In this document: piece after piece, positions 1 through 11,832 of the stretch | Position numbering within the stretch: the stretch's first letter is position 1 | Layout of the letters: every line of letters starts with the position of its first letter | From: Syntrophorhabdaceae bacterium | GTDB taxonomy: Bacteria; Desulfobacterota; Syntrophorhabdia; Syntrophorhabdales; Syntrophorhabdaceae | DNA length: 33,879 nucleotides | NCBI GenBank assembly: GCA_017992765.1 | Contig: JAGOOA010000023.1 | Span: forward strand, 1-33,879 | Direction of reading: 5' to 3' | Made by a program: the position numbers and the translations under genes | The notes under the pieces: generated by a model | What the model saw: only the letters and a program-made list of their open reading frames with translations | What the model was told of the DNA's origin: nothing | Database searches by the model: none

Positions 1-53
1 GCATTGTAGGATTTTGACAGGTCCCGGGCAAAGAGCTTTGCTGTTGCAGACAT
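1..53 (-). CDS. lptB: LptB, LPS export ABC transporter ATPase (N-terminal fragment)
   Basis: An ATG at 53-51 overlaps the stop of the upstream LptC/LptA gene in a TAATG junction and opens a frame running off the left edge. The 17 visible residues, MSATAKLFARDLSKSYN, have the look of an ABC ATPase start (short lead-in, then a beta strand ending in the aromatic A-loop region, xLxKSYx). In Geobacter-type genomes lptB follows lptC/lptA, so LptB, the cytoplasmic ATPase that drives LPS extraction by LptFGC, is the natural call. Identity rests on context plus this short stretch; another ABC ATPase cannot be excluded. No Walker motifs are inside the window. Confidence 0.7.
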   Translation of the reverse strand, partial: MSATAKLFARDLSKSYN

Positions 54-964
54 TATCTTTCCATCCTCATCTTCGGTTTTTGGATCGAGAACCTTCCGCT
101 CGATACAGAGTATACGACCGATTCACCTACCATCTCCACATTATCCTTGAATATTCTCGGCGATTCGGTAAACACAACTTTATCCTCGTTAAAATAGTAT
201 ACCGCCTTTTCGCTTTTCGCAATAGTCCCTTTTGAGATCAAACGCACCTTGCCCTTCGCGTCTATCCTCTCCGGGTCCTGGCCTTTGCTGAAAATATAGA
301 GCTTATCGCAGAGCATGTTCATATCCTGGCCTTTTAATACCACTTTTCCGTCAAGGACGTAGGTATTGTCTTTCAGGTTATAATAGAACGAGTCTGATTG
401 AAAATGAAACTTTGCCTTTTCGCTATCTATATAACCCCTTACGTCCCTTTCAATTCTCACGGTTTCATCTTTCATGTTCGCTACCAACCCGATGCCTGTC
501 AGTGTCAGCTTTTTTCCTTTCACATCCACGGGGGACGCAGTCGATGTAATGTTGTTTTTGAAATCGAAGCTCATGGAAGGGCTTTTCAAGGTGTACTCGC
601 CTTTGTAGAGAATGTCTACGTCCTCAACAACCCCTTTTTCCTTGTCGGTATCCATTGTCCCTTTTGTGCCTTTAAATGCAACAGTGACCCCTGCCTTCGG
701 TTTGTATTGCCCTGCCAGATGCTCCAGCTGGACCTCGGGCTTATCGATAAGTTTTTTTGCTGTTTTTGCCGTGATCTCCCAATCGATGATGCCCTCCCTC
801 TCGCCAAAGTATCTCACGTCCTTAAAGAGAATGGCGCGCTTTTCTTCATTGAGGATGGGAGAAGCTATTCTTTCAGGCTTTTTGAGGAAAAAATAGAAAG
901 CCAGCAAAAGGCTTAAAACAATAAATCCTGCGGCTATATAAATAATGATCTGCCTGTTTTTCAT
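53..964 (-). CDS. lptC: LptC with LptA-like C-terminal half (LPS transport bridge protein)
   Basis: The 303-residue protein starts with one hydrophobic anchor (about residues 6-27, rich in I, L, F) and no cleavage site. Residues about 30-165 fit the LptC periplasmic fold. Residues about 175-300 read as a second OstA/LptA-type domain, with features such as LDGKVVLKG, IDAKGKVRLISKG and a repeated Y-x-F-N-E-D pattern. LptC proteins are usually about 190 residues, so this one is a third longer, and no separate lptA lies between it and lptB. The likely role is an inner-membrane-anchored bridge that receives LPS from LptBFG and passes it across the periplasm. The start chosen is ATG 964, preceded by GAGGA; the in-frame TTG one codon upstream is less likely. 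It follows kdsD by 128 bp and overlaps lptB by one base. Confidence 0.85.
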   Translation of the reverse strand: MKNRQIIIYIAAGFIVLSLLLAFYFFLKKPERIASPILNEEKRAILFKDVRYFGEREGIIDWEITAKTAKKLIDKPEVQLEHLAGQYKPKAGVTVAFKGTKGTMDTDKEKGVVEDVDILYKGEYTLKSPSMSFDFKNNITSTASPVDVKGKKLTLTGIGLVANMKDETVRIERDVRGYIDSEKAKFHFQSDSFYYNLKDNTYVLDGKVVLKGQDMNMLCDKLYIFSKGQDPERIDAKGKVRLISKGTIAKSEKAVYYFNEDKVVFTESPRIFKDNVEMVGESVVYSVSSGRFSIQKPKMRMER

Positions 965-1092
965 CAATCCTCATAACTGAAATAATCAGGTTAAGGTTGA
1001 GGTTAAGGTTGAGGAAAACCAGGGCTTGCTTAACCTTAGCCTTAGCCTGCTTTTTACTGGCAGCTGCCTTCTGATGGCTGACAGCTTGGTTT
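965..1092. repeat. Intergenic patch of short tandem and inverted repeats
   Basis: This gap between kdsD and lptC has no gene. It holds two perfect copies of the 12-mer GGTTAAGGTTGA (989-1000, 1001-1012), a degenerate copy of the same word on the other strand (1029-1047), the palindrome GGCAGCTGCC (1059-1068) and the word GGCTGACAGC (about 1076-1085). GGTTAAG at 1001-1007 can pair with CTTAACC at 1029-1035. The same kinds of word recur in other gaps of this window. In related clusters the gene kdsC usually occupies this slot. Confidence 0.8.
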
Positions 1093-2060
1093 TCACACTA
1101 TCTTTGCCTTTAAAAGATCATGGATATGGATAATGCCTACCGGCTGGGCATCTCCCTCCCCCGCCGTTACAAAGAGCGATGTGATGGAAAACTCCTCCAT
1201 CACCTTCAGCGCATAAGCGGCAAGGGCGTCTTTCCTTATCATCTTTGGTTTCCCGGTCATCACATCGGCAGCCTCTTTTGTCAATAAAAGCCTGTCGTGC
1301 CTTTCGATCGCCCTCCGGAGGTCGCCGTCTGTGATGACCCCGATCAGGTTTTCCTCCCCGTCATAGACGCCTGTCACGCCCAGTCTTTTTGATGTGATCT
1401 CAAGGATAACGTGCTTCATGCCGGCCGTTGCGTATACTTTCGGCATCGCCTCGCCCGTGTGCATAAGGTCTTCAACCTTCAAGAGCAGTTTCCTCCCCAG
1501 CGTACCGCCCGGGTGGAGCGAAGCAAAATCCTCTATCTTGAATATATTCTTCTCCATCAATGCGATGGCAAGGGCATCGCCGAGTGCGAGCGTTGCCGTA
1601 GTGCTCGACGTAGGTACCATATTGTATGGGCAGGCTTCATCGACCCTGAAGTTAATCACCACATCTCCATGGGCAGCTACCGTAGAGTCTTCTTTGCTTG
1701 TAATGACGATCGTAGGTATGCCCATCCTTTTTACCCAGGGAAGAATCTTTATGATCTCTTCCGTTTCGCCGCTGTTGCTTACCGCGATGAGCACGTCCCC
1801 CTTCTGAAGCATTCCGAGGTCGCCGTGAAGAGAATCGGCAGGATGCAGAAACATCGCGGGGGTTCCCGTACTGGAAAGCGTGGAGGCGATCTTTTTGCAG
1901 ATAAGCCCTGATTTACCCATTCCCGAGAGAACAACCCGCCCGGTACATCCGTGGATTATATCGATTGCCCTGTCAAAGCTGTCGCCCAGCCCGTTCATCA
2001 CCTGGATTATGGCTTCCGCCTCTTTTCTCAGAACCTCTTTGCCGATTTCCATGAAAGAGC

Positions 2061-2064
<4 letters not shown>
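1093..2064 (-). CDS. kdsD: D-arabinose 5-phosphate isomerase (KdsD/KpsF)
   Basis: It interconverts ribulose 5-phosphate and arabinose 5-phosphate, the first step of KDO synthesis, in the cytoplasm. A SIS sugar-isomerase domain fills about residues 40-170 (SGMGKSG at 48-53, SNSGETEE near 96-103) and is followed by the conserved LHPGGTLGRKL segment. Two CBS domains follow at about 205-320, including GVITDGDLRRA. Length 323 matches the family (about 325). The start is GTG 2064, which overlaps the kdsA stop as GTGA and has GAGGA six bases upstream; ATG 2052 is the alternative. It sits directly after kdsA, the enzyme that uses its product, so the two are translationally coupled. Confidence 0.95.
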
Positions 2065-5696
<3,632 letters not shown>

Positions 5697-5765
5697 TCGC
5701 AAGACCTTACGCGCATAATCGCTTCTGTTTGTCGTTTGCTGTATGCTGACAGCTGTCCGCTGCTT

Positions 5766-7055
5766 TCACAGTTCCCCTTCCTCGATACGTATATATACGC
5801 TGCCTCTACGTATAAAGGACAACCTGTCGATCGCTGCCGCTGCCTTCTTGAGATCGCGCTCGACTGCCTCATGGGTAAGCATTACTATGGGGACGTACCC
5901 GGTCTCTTTTCTGCCTTTTTGGGTGACCGCGGAAATGCTGATTTTGTGCTGAGCCAGGATGCCGGAGATCTTCGACAGCACACCCGGCCTGTCCTGCGCG
6001 GTAAATCTCATGTAGTAAGGCACCGATGACTTTTCGCCTCTTTTCATCTTCTTGCCGCTTGCGTACACCGGTAATTTTACAAAATTATTTTTATTTCTGA
6101 TCCTATGCGCCATATCTATGATATCGCTCACCACAGCGCTTCCTGTCGGCTCGCTCCCGGCGCCCCGCCCATAGAACAGGTTGGGGCCTACCTTGTCGCC
6201 GACAACATAAACGGCATTGTAGACACCGTGGACATTGCTCATCGGGTGCGTTAAAGGCAGCATCGCGGGTTCAACCCTGGCCTCAATAAGCCCTCCCTCG
6301 TCCTTTGCGACTGCAAGGAGCTTGATCCGGTAGCCGAATTCCTTCGCGGAATCTATATCTATCGGCTCGATACCGGAGATTCCCCCTTTAGCGATATCGG
6401 CCATCCTGATAGGGTAGGAAAAGGCCAGACGCACAAGGATGGAAAGCTTATGGGCCGCGTCGACGCCCTCGATATCGAAGGTAGGGTCCTTTTCGGCAAA
6501 ACCCAGCTGCTGGGCGTTGTGAAGGGCATCCTGGAAGGAGACCCCGTCATCGGTCATTTTCGTAAGTATATAGTTGCTCGTTCCATTCAAAATACCGAGC
6601 ATATAAGTTATCCGGTTCCCGATAAGGCCGTCCCGTATGGCCCTGATAACGGGGATCCCGCCGCACACGGATGCCTCAAAACCAATCTCGCACTGATTTT
6701 GCCCCGCGATCTGAAAGAGCTTGTCGCCCCGCTCTGCAAGGAGAGCCTTGTTGGCGGTAACGACCCATTTTTTGTTCCTCAACGCCTGGACGATATAGTC
6801 ATAGGCCGGCCTGATGCCGCCTATCAGTTCCACGACGATGTCTATGCGTGTATCGTTCAGGATCTCAAGGGCGTTGCCCGTGATGAGGCTTCCGGCAATT
6901 TGTTTGCCCTTTACGTTTCTAGGGTCTGTTTCGGCTACCCTGACAACCTTGATGTCTAATCCTGTCTTCTCTTTTATCAGGGATTTATGTTCAGTGAGGA
7001 TCCTGTATGTTCCGGTACCTACCGTACCGAGACCTATAATGCCGACGCCAATCAT
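5766..7055 (-). CDS. hom: Homoserine dehydrogenase
   Basis: It reduces aspartate semialdehyde to homoserine, the branch point to threonine and methionine. The NAD(P)-binding loop is at residues 3-15 ([13 protein letters not shown]). The conserved TANKALL block has Lys103, and catalytic Asp199 and Lys203 lie in [14 protein letters not shown]-terminal ACT domain (about 347-425, beginning [17 protein letters not shown]) suggests feedback control by threonine, as known for the family. Length 429 is typical. Its ATG overlaps the aminotransferase stop as ATGA. The 69-bp gap behind it holds a GCTGACAGCTG repeat word and no gene. Confidence 0.97.
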   Translation of the reverse strand: MIGVGIIGLGTVGTGTYRILTEHKSLIKEKTGLDIKVVRVAETDPRNVKGKQIAGSLITGNALEILNDTRIDIVVELIGGIRPAYDYIVQALRNKKWVVTANKALLAERGDKLFQIAGQNQCEIGFEASVCGGIPVIRAIRDGLIGNRITYMLGILNGTSNYILTKMTDDGVSFQDALHNAQQLGFAEKDPTFDIEGVDAAHKLSILVRLAFSYPIRMADIAKGGISGIEPIDIDSAKEFGYRIKLLAVAKDEGGLIEARVEPAMLPLTHPMSNVHGVYNAVYVVGDKVGPNLFYGRGAGSEPTGSAVVSDIIDMAHRIRNKNNFVKLPVYASGKKMKRGEKSSVPYYMRFTAQDRPGVLSKISGILAQHKISISAVTQKGRKETGYVPIVMLTHEAVERDLKKAAAAIDRLSFIRRGSVYIRIEEGEL

Positions 7056-8236
7056 TTACTTTTCGACGCGTATAAAAGATTTTTGATCCCTTTGACTGCC
7101 TGTTTGATCCTGTGTTCGTTTTCTATAAGGGCAAACCGCACATAACCCTCCCCGTACTCGCCGAAGCCGATTCCCGGAGAGGTTACTACCTTTGCTTTCT
7201 CCAGAAGGAGCTTTGCAAACTCCATGGAGCCCATAGGGGCAAATTGTTCAGGGATCTTTGCCCAGACAAACATCGTTGCCTTTGGTTTTTCTACCTCCCA
7301 GCCGTATCTGTAGAGCCCTTCACAGAGGGCATCCCTCCTTGCCTTGTATTTCTCGACGATCTCCGTTACATCGGCATCTCCCTCGTTGAGGGCTATGATA
7401 GAGGCTATCTGGATAGGTTGGAATACGCCGTAGTCAAAATAACTCTTTATCCTGCCAAGGGCGTTGATCATCCTCGCGTTGCCGACGGCAAAGCCTACCC
7501 TCCACCCCGGCATGCTGTAGCTCTTGGAGAGGGAGAAGAATTCAACCCCGACATCTTTGGCGCCCTTGACCTGCAAAAAGCTCGGCGCCGTATATTCGTC
7601 AAAGACCAGATCGGCATATGCAAGATCGTGCACCACCATGAGGTTGTGCTCCTCGGCGAAGGCGACGACCTTTTCAAAAAAGTCTGTTTCCACGACCTCT
7701 GTTGTGGGGTTGTTGGGAAAGCTGATGATGAGCATGCGCGGCTGGGGCCAGGTTGTTTTCACGGCGATGTTCAGCCTTTCGAAAAATTCCTCTTTCGGCA
7801 GAATCGGTATGGTCCTCAGGTCGCCCCCGGCAATGACTACCGAATAGGAGTGGATCGGATAGGCAGGATTGGGGACAATGACTACCTCCCCCTGGCTGAC
7901 CGTCGCGAGAACAAGGTGTCCCAGCCCTTCCTTGGCTCCCATGGTCACCACGATCTCCGTCTCGGGGTCTACGTCGACATCGTATTTTCTCTTGTACCAG
8001 TTGGCGATGGCCACCCTTAGCTTTGTGATGCCCTTGGTAACCGAATAGCGGTGGTTTCGGGGGTTTCTCGCGGCCTCCACGAGCTTTGAGACGATGTGCT
8101 TCGGGGTAGGGATGTCGGGGTTTCCCATGCCTAGATCGATAATGTCCTCGCCTTTTTTCCTCGCCTCGATCATCAGATCCCGAACGATCCCGAAGGCGTA
8201 AGGCGGCAACCTTGATATTCTATAAAAATCGTCCAT
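7052..8236 (-). CDS. alaC: Class I aminotransferase, AlaC type
   Basis: This is a PLP-dependent fold-type I aminotransferase of 394 residues. The PLP lysine is Lys238 in [15 protein letters not shown]. Other family marks are [12 protein letters not shown] (35-46), FPNNPTTE (173-180) and HDLAYADL (203-210). It most resembles the AlaC/YfdZ group of glutamate-pyruvate aminotransferases, which is also close to LL-diaminopimelate aminotransferases, so an aspartate-family role is possible. The neighbour hom overlaps it by 4 bp and points to amino acid synthesis. No strong Shine-Dalgarno precedes the ATG. A weak TTGATT / TAATGT pair lies immediately upstream and would give an almost leaderless mRNA. 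Confidence 0.9.
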   Translation of the reverse strand: MDDFYRISRLPPYAFGIVRDLMIEARKKGEDIIDLGMGNPDIPTPKHIVSKLVEAARNPRNHRYSVTKGITKLRVAIANWYKRKYDVDVDPETEIVVTMGAKEGLGHLVLATVSQGEVVIVPNPAYPIHSYSVVIAGGDLRTIPILPKEEFFERLNIAVKTTWPQPRMLIISFPNNPTTEVVETDFFEKVVAFAEEHNLMVVHDLAYADLVFDEYTAPSFLQVKGAKDVGVEFFSLSKSYSMPGWRVGFAVGNARMINALGRIKSYFDYGVFQPIQIASIIALNEGDADVTEIVEKYKARRDALCEGLYRYGWEVEKPKATMFVWAKIPEQFAPMGSMEFAKLLLEKAKVVTSPGIGFGEYGEGYVRFALIENEHRIKQAVKGIKNLLYASKSK

Positions 8237-8413
8237 TTAGATGAACATTACCACATACGGCCCCTACAATCAATACTCTTGCTGGAAAATTATCGACACG
8301 GAATAACGGAATAGTAGATAGCTGTCAGCAGTCAGCACACAGCCGTCAGCTAAAACAAAAAAGGCTTTAGGCTAAAAGCTGTCAGTATCGAGTATCCAGT
8401 ATCCGGGGAAGTA
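8237..8413. repeat. Intergenic patch with AGCTGTCAGC-type words
   Basis: This 177-bp gap between two minus-strand genes contains AGCTGTCAGC (8320-8329), several variants of it up to about 8351, a GGCTTTAGGCTAAAAGCTG stretch (about 8363-8381), and the near-tandem TATCGAGTATCCAGTATCC (8387-8405). The first words are mutually complementary and can fold. No coding capacity is visible. Confidence 0.7.
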
Positions 8414-8899
8414 TCAGGATAATTTGTACCCGAACTTACGCAGAAGCTCCTTCCGCGCCTTTTTGTCCTCTTCCTGCTCTACGCCCTTGGGCTTTGAACC
8501 ATCGATGACGCCAAGGATACCCCTTCCCTGGTCAGTCTCTGCGACGATCACCTGAAGGGAATTGGCTGTGGCGCAGATGATGTGGCATACCTCCTGGCAG
8601 GCCTTCAGGGCGTTTAACACGTTGATGGGAAATCCATCCTTTAAGAATATGACGAACGTATGGCCGCAGGAGAGCGAAAAGGAGGCTTCGTACGCAAGCT
8701 TCATGAGCGGCTCGTCATTTCCTTCATACCGCACAAGGCATGGCCCGCTTGCCTCGGAAAAGGCAACGCCGAACTTGAGCGATGGGGAGGAGCCGACCAG
8801 TATCTCATAGACGTCCTCAACGGTCTTGACGAAGTGGGACTGACCGATAATGACATTGAGCCCTTCGGGGATATCAACCTTTACTGTCTTTAATTCCAT
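8414..8899 (-). CDS. Adenosine-specific kinase family protein (PF04008 type)
   Basis: The 161-residue protein matches the small adenosine-specific kinase family first described in hyperthermophilic archaea. Its marks are VDIPEGLNVIIGQSHF at the N-terminus, LKFGVAFSEASGPCLVRYEGND in the middle (broken here across two motif blocks) and GHTFVIFL with FPINVLNALKACQEVCHIICAT. The family binds adenosine or AMP; the physiological reaction in bacteria is not settled. The ATG has a near-perfect AAAGGAGGT five bases upstream, the strongest ribosome site in this region. It stands alone, flanked by repeat-rich gaps. TATACT in the reverse strand of the upstream repeat could act as a -10 element. Confidence 0.85.
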   Translation of the reverse strand: MELKTVKVDIPEGLNVIIGQSHFVKTVEDVYEILVGSSPSLKFGVAFSEASGPCLVRYEGNDEPLMKLAYEASFSLSCGHTFVIFLKDGFPINVLNALKACQEVCHIICATANSLQVIVAETDQGRGILGVIDGSKPKGVEQEEDKKARKELLRKFGYKLS

Positions 8900-9019
8900 A
8901 TTACCTCCTTTACGTCAGTTCATAGTCGATAGTATATCGTATATCGTATCAGAAGCACCAAGTAAATCCGAATAAGAGCCGTAAGGCGTCAGGCGGGAGG
9001 CGATTTAACCCCTTACCCC
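8900..9019. repeat. Intergenic repeat patch with a half copy of the 32-nt dispersed repeat
   Basis: AGTATATCGTATATCG at 8931-8946 is the first half of a 32-nt element found in five other places in the window. Next to it lie GTAAGGCGTCAGGCGGGAGG (8981-9000), a degenerate GGCGT-type tandem, and CCCCTTACCCCTTACGACTC with ACGACTTACGGG (about 9009-9041), a TTACG-type tandem that runs into the end of the radical SAM gene. Confidence 0.75.
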
Positions 9020-9970
9020 TTACGACTCACGACTTACGGGTTTGCCGCTCTCAGCTATAAAGGGTTCGGGTTTCTGAAAGTCCGGTACGAAGAGCGGGGC
9101 GCTGTCAAGCTCTTGTATAAAAACATTTTCAAAGCCGTTATCCGATAAAAGCGCGATGAGCCTGTCGTACTCGCTCTGCCTGACCCTTCTCTGGAGGAGC
9201 GGGTAGGCATGAACCTCATGGAGCGGCCAGTACTGCGACATAAGGCTTATATGGGTGTCGGCGCCGAGGGTGTCTTTGGCCCATCTGATAATATTCTCTG
9301 AACCCGCGAGGCCTCCGGGAAGAACGAGATGGCGCATGAGAAGGCCTTTTGCTGCGAGCCCTCCCTGGATCACCAGGTTCCCGACCTGTCTTTTCATCTC
9401 CATAATGGCAAGCCGGGCGAAATGCGGATAACCTTGGCTGGCCGGTGCGTCGGAGAGCCTTGCCGCGATCTTTGGGCTCCAGTATTTAAAGTCCGGGAGA
9501 TAGATATCCACAAGCCCATCGAGCAGCTCGAGCGTTTCAACATTTTCGTAGGCGTTTGTGTTATAGACGAAAGGTATGCCGATCCCTTGTCGTTTTGCCT
9601 CGCTGACGGCAAGGGCGATAAGGGGGGCATAAGGCGTAGGGCTTACGAGATTAATATTGTGGCAGCCTGCCTGTTGAAGCTGAAAGAATATCTCCGTGAG
9701 CTTTTTCGCCGGGAGCGCATTCCCTTTTCTCTCGCGACTGATCTGGTAGTTCTGGCAAAAAAGGCATCGCAGGTTGCAGGAGGAAAAGAATATGTTCCCT
9801 GAGCCATTTATCCCTGAGATCGGCGGCTCTTCCCCGTTGTGAGGCCCGTAGTATGCAATGAGGGCCTCATCCCCCACGCCGCAATACCCGCGTTCCCCCT
9901 TAAGCCTGTTCACGCGGCACCTGCGCGGGCACAGCTCGCATCTCTCCAGAAAGCTCAACGGATCGATCAT
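9020..9970 (-). CDS. Radical SAM protein, PflX type (pyruvate formate-lyase activase homologue)
   Basis: The 316-residue protein has the radical SAM cluster motif CNLRCLFC (Cys65, Cys69, Cys72) and an N-terminal cysteine set (Cys11, Cys14, Cys18, Cys30 in CELCPRRC and GYCG) characteristic of the COG1313/PflX group. LVSPTPYAPLI and YLPDFKYW (a radical SAM barrel strand) follow. The substrate of this family is unknown; no pyruvate formate-lyase or other glycyl radical enzyme is nearby, so it should not be called a PFL activase. It is also not an obvious sulfatase-maturing enzyme, which would carry extra C-terminal cluster motifs. A TATAAT box ends eight bases before the ATG, so the mRNA may be leaderless. 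Confidence 0.85.
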   Translation of the reverse strand: MIDPLSFLERCELCPRRCRVNRLKGERGYCGVGDEALIAYYGPHNGEEPPISGINGSGNIFFSSCNLRCLFCQNYQISRERKGNALPAKKLTEIFFQLQQAGCHNINLVSPTPYAPLIALAVSEAKRQGIGIPFVYNTNAYENVETLELLDGLVDIYLPDFKYWSPKIAARLSDAPASQGYPHFARLAIMEMKRQVGNLVIQGGLAAKGLLMRHLVLPGGLAGSENIIRWAKDTLGADTHISLMSQYWPLHEVHAYPLLQRRVRQSEYDRLIALLSDNGFENVFIQELDSAPLFVPDFQKPEPFIAESGKPVSRES

Positions 9971-9978
9971 GGGGATAT

Positions 9979-10007
9979 ATTATAATCGGTTTGCGAGGTG
10001 ATGGAAA
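9979..10007 (-). promoter_or_regulatory. Sigma-70-like promoter of the PflX-type gene
   Basis: Read on the minus strand, TTTCCA (10007-10002) and a perfect TATAAT (9984-9979) are 17 bp apart. The -10 box ends eight bases before the ATG at 9970, so transcription would start at or next to the start codon. The -35 box lies just past the recJ stop. There is no Shine-Dalgarno, in keeping with a leaderless message. Confidence 0.45.
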
Positions 10008-10011
10008 GGGT

Positions 10012-11673
10012 TTATAGCACCTGCTTTACGTTCAAATTGATAAATGTCCCCCCGCTTTCCTGCTTCAGGACAGGGGACGCAACGATCTGTATATCGCCGG
10101 ACAGGGGGGTGGAAACCTTTTCCTGCATGTACCCATACCAGGCCCTCTTGTTGCCGTCGATGATCTTAACGCGCCCGTTGTTAAGCGGTATGATCGAGGA
10201 AGGGGTCAGCAGAAGGTTCGGCCTTGGATTGCCGATCCCGAAAGGAGAAAGGTGCTCGACGCTTTCCATCAGCTCCTTCGTCAGCTCGTCGAATCCCGCG
10301 CGCGCGTCGACGTGCATTGTTTTTTTGCTGCCTTTTAAATAACCGTCAAGGGCATTGTCAAAGGCATTCCTGAAAGGGATAAGGTTATCTTCTGAGATCG
10401 TTATACCGCACGCATACCTGTGTCCCCCAAACTTGATAAGGAGGTCAGAAAGCGATGATAGCGTACCGTACAGATCAACGCCGTCACTGCCCCTGCCGGA
10501 GCCCTTCCAGGTGCTTCCAACATCAGTCATGATAATCGAAGGTTTTCCATAGGACTCCATTATTTTCTGTGCGACTATCCCGAGAACGCCGACATGCCAT
10601 CCCTTTTTAAAAAGGACAATGGAGTTCCTGCCGGCGACGCCGCCCTTCTTCAGGATGCCCGCGATCTCATCGACCATACCCTTTTCAATCCCCTGCCGTC
10701 TTTTGTTTGCCTCCTGAAGTTTCTTAAGGTGCAGGGCCGCCCCTTCATCGTCTTCGCAGGTAAGAAAATCGAGGGATGCGTGCGGGCTTGATACCCTGCC
10801 CGATGCGTTTATTCTTGGAACAATAATAAAGTTCAATGCGTATTCATCGATCTTTCTGTCGGGCGCCACCTTACTGCCGATGAAAGACCGGTACCAGGTC
10901 CGCGGTCTTCTGTTCATAATATCCATCCCGTGCTTTACCATTATCCTGTTGTCTTTTATCAGGGGCGCCATATCGCCTACCGTCCCTACCGCGACGATAT
11001 CCAGCTCCTGCTTCAGGTTTATGGTGCGGCCGAGCAGGCCTTCGGTGTGCATGACCCTGCGCAGCGCCAGGAGGAAGAAGAACGCAACCCCGCATGCAGC
11101 AAGCTCTCTTGTGGGAAATTGGGCGTCCTCCCTTTTGGGGTTGATGACGGCAAGGGCAGGAGGGGCTTCCGCCCCCATCTCGTGGTGGTCTATAACGATC
11201 GTCTCGATGCCGAGGTCTTTTGCCAGCCTGACCTCTTCAACATTTGTGGAGCCGCAATCGAGGCAGATAAGCAGGTTTGTGCCTTTTTCCTTTACTATTT
11301 TTACAGCCTCGGCGTGGAGCCCATACCCTTCTTTGCGCTCGGGTATATAGATGAGGGGGGTTACCCCCAGATGTTTAAAAAAATTCTTCATAAGAGTGAG
11401 GGAGGTCACGCCGTCCGCATCATAGTCGCCGTAAAGACATATTGTTTCGCCTTGCCTTATGGCGTCGATGACCCTCTCAACCCCCTTTCTCATGTCAGGC
11501 ATAAGAAAGGGGTCGGAAAGGTCTTCGAGTTTCGGGTAAAGGAAAGTTCCTGCCTCTTCCGGTCCCCTGATACCCCTCGCAACAAGGATCCTGGCCATGA
11601 GATTGGGAATCCCAAGCCCCTTCGCGATAGATTTTACAATATCTGAATCGTTATCGTTTTGTTTGTTATACAT
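10012..11673 (-). CDS. recJ: Single-stranded-DNA exonuclease RecJ
   Basis: It is a DHH-family 5'-3' exonuclease for recombination and mismatch repair. The core motifs are LYGDYDADGVTS, ICLDCGSTN and VIDHHEMG, which carry the metal-binding aspartates and histidines. FIIVPRINASGR and the DHHA1 motif GGHRYACGITI come later, with a C-terminal OB domain after about residue 440. At 553 residues it is close to the family's 560-580. ATG 11673 is chosen: the frame can be extended to a GTG at 11700, but those extra nine codons are made of the CTTCG/TTTGGTGCTT repeat that fills the gap. Neither start has a good ribosome site. Confidence 0.95.
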   Translation of the reverse strand: MYNKQNDNDSDIVKSIAKGLGIPNLMARILVARGIRGPEEAGTFLYPKLEDLSDPFLMPDMRKGVERVIDAIRQGETICLYGDYDADGVTSLTLMKNFFKHLGVTPLIYIPERKEGYGLHAEAVKIVKEKGTNLLICLDCGSTNVEEVRLAKDLGIETIVIDHHEMGAEAPPALAVINPKREDAQFPTRELAACGVAFFFLLALRRVMHTEGLLGRTINLKQELDIVAVGTVGDMAPLIKDNRIMVKHGMDIMNRRPRTWYRSFIGSKVAPDRKIDEYALNFIIVPRINASGRVSSPHASLDFLTCEDDEGAALHLKKLQEANKRRQGIEKGMVDEIAGILKKGGVAGRNSIVLFKKGWHVGVLGIVAQKIMESYGKPSIIMTDVGSTWKGSGRGSDGVDLYGTLSSLSDLLIKFGGHRYACGITISEDNLIPFRNAFDNALDGYLKGSKKTMHVDARAGFDELTKELMESVEHLSPFGIGNPRPNLLLTPSSIIPLNNGRVKIIDGNKRAWYGYMQEKVSTPLSGDIQIVASPVLKQESGGTFINLNVKQVL

Positions 11674-11832
11674 ATTGAGTAAGCACCAAATTCGAAGCAC
11701 GAAGCACTAAACAATATCAACATTCAAATATCAAATGCTCCAAGTAAATACAAGCTCTTTACGTTTTGAATTTTGGACATTTGGATTTGTTTAGGATTTA
11801 GAGATTCGATATGAGAATTTCGAATTTTAGGT
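11674..11832. repeat. Intergenic AT-rich dispersed element (family E, copy 1)
   Basis: The gap between recJ and pyrD contains GAAGCACTAAACAATATCAA at 11701-11720. The same 20 bases occur inverted at 19706-19725, and with a small insertion at about 13547-13570. It continues with ATTCAAATATCAAATGC and, after a centre near 11757, with degenerate complementary words (TTTTGAATTTTGGACATTTG, 11764-11783; GGATTTGTTTAGGATTTAG). No gene or clear promoter is visible. Confidence 0.8.

Noticed and set aside
7112-8020. A 302-codon plus-strand open frame opposite alaC
   Set aside because: The aminotransferase on the minus strand has its PLP lysine and all motifs; the opposite frame is a shadow.
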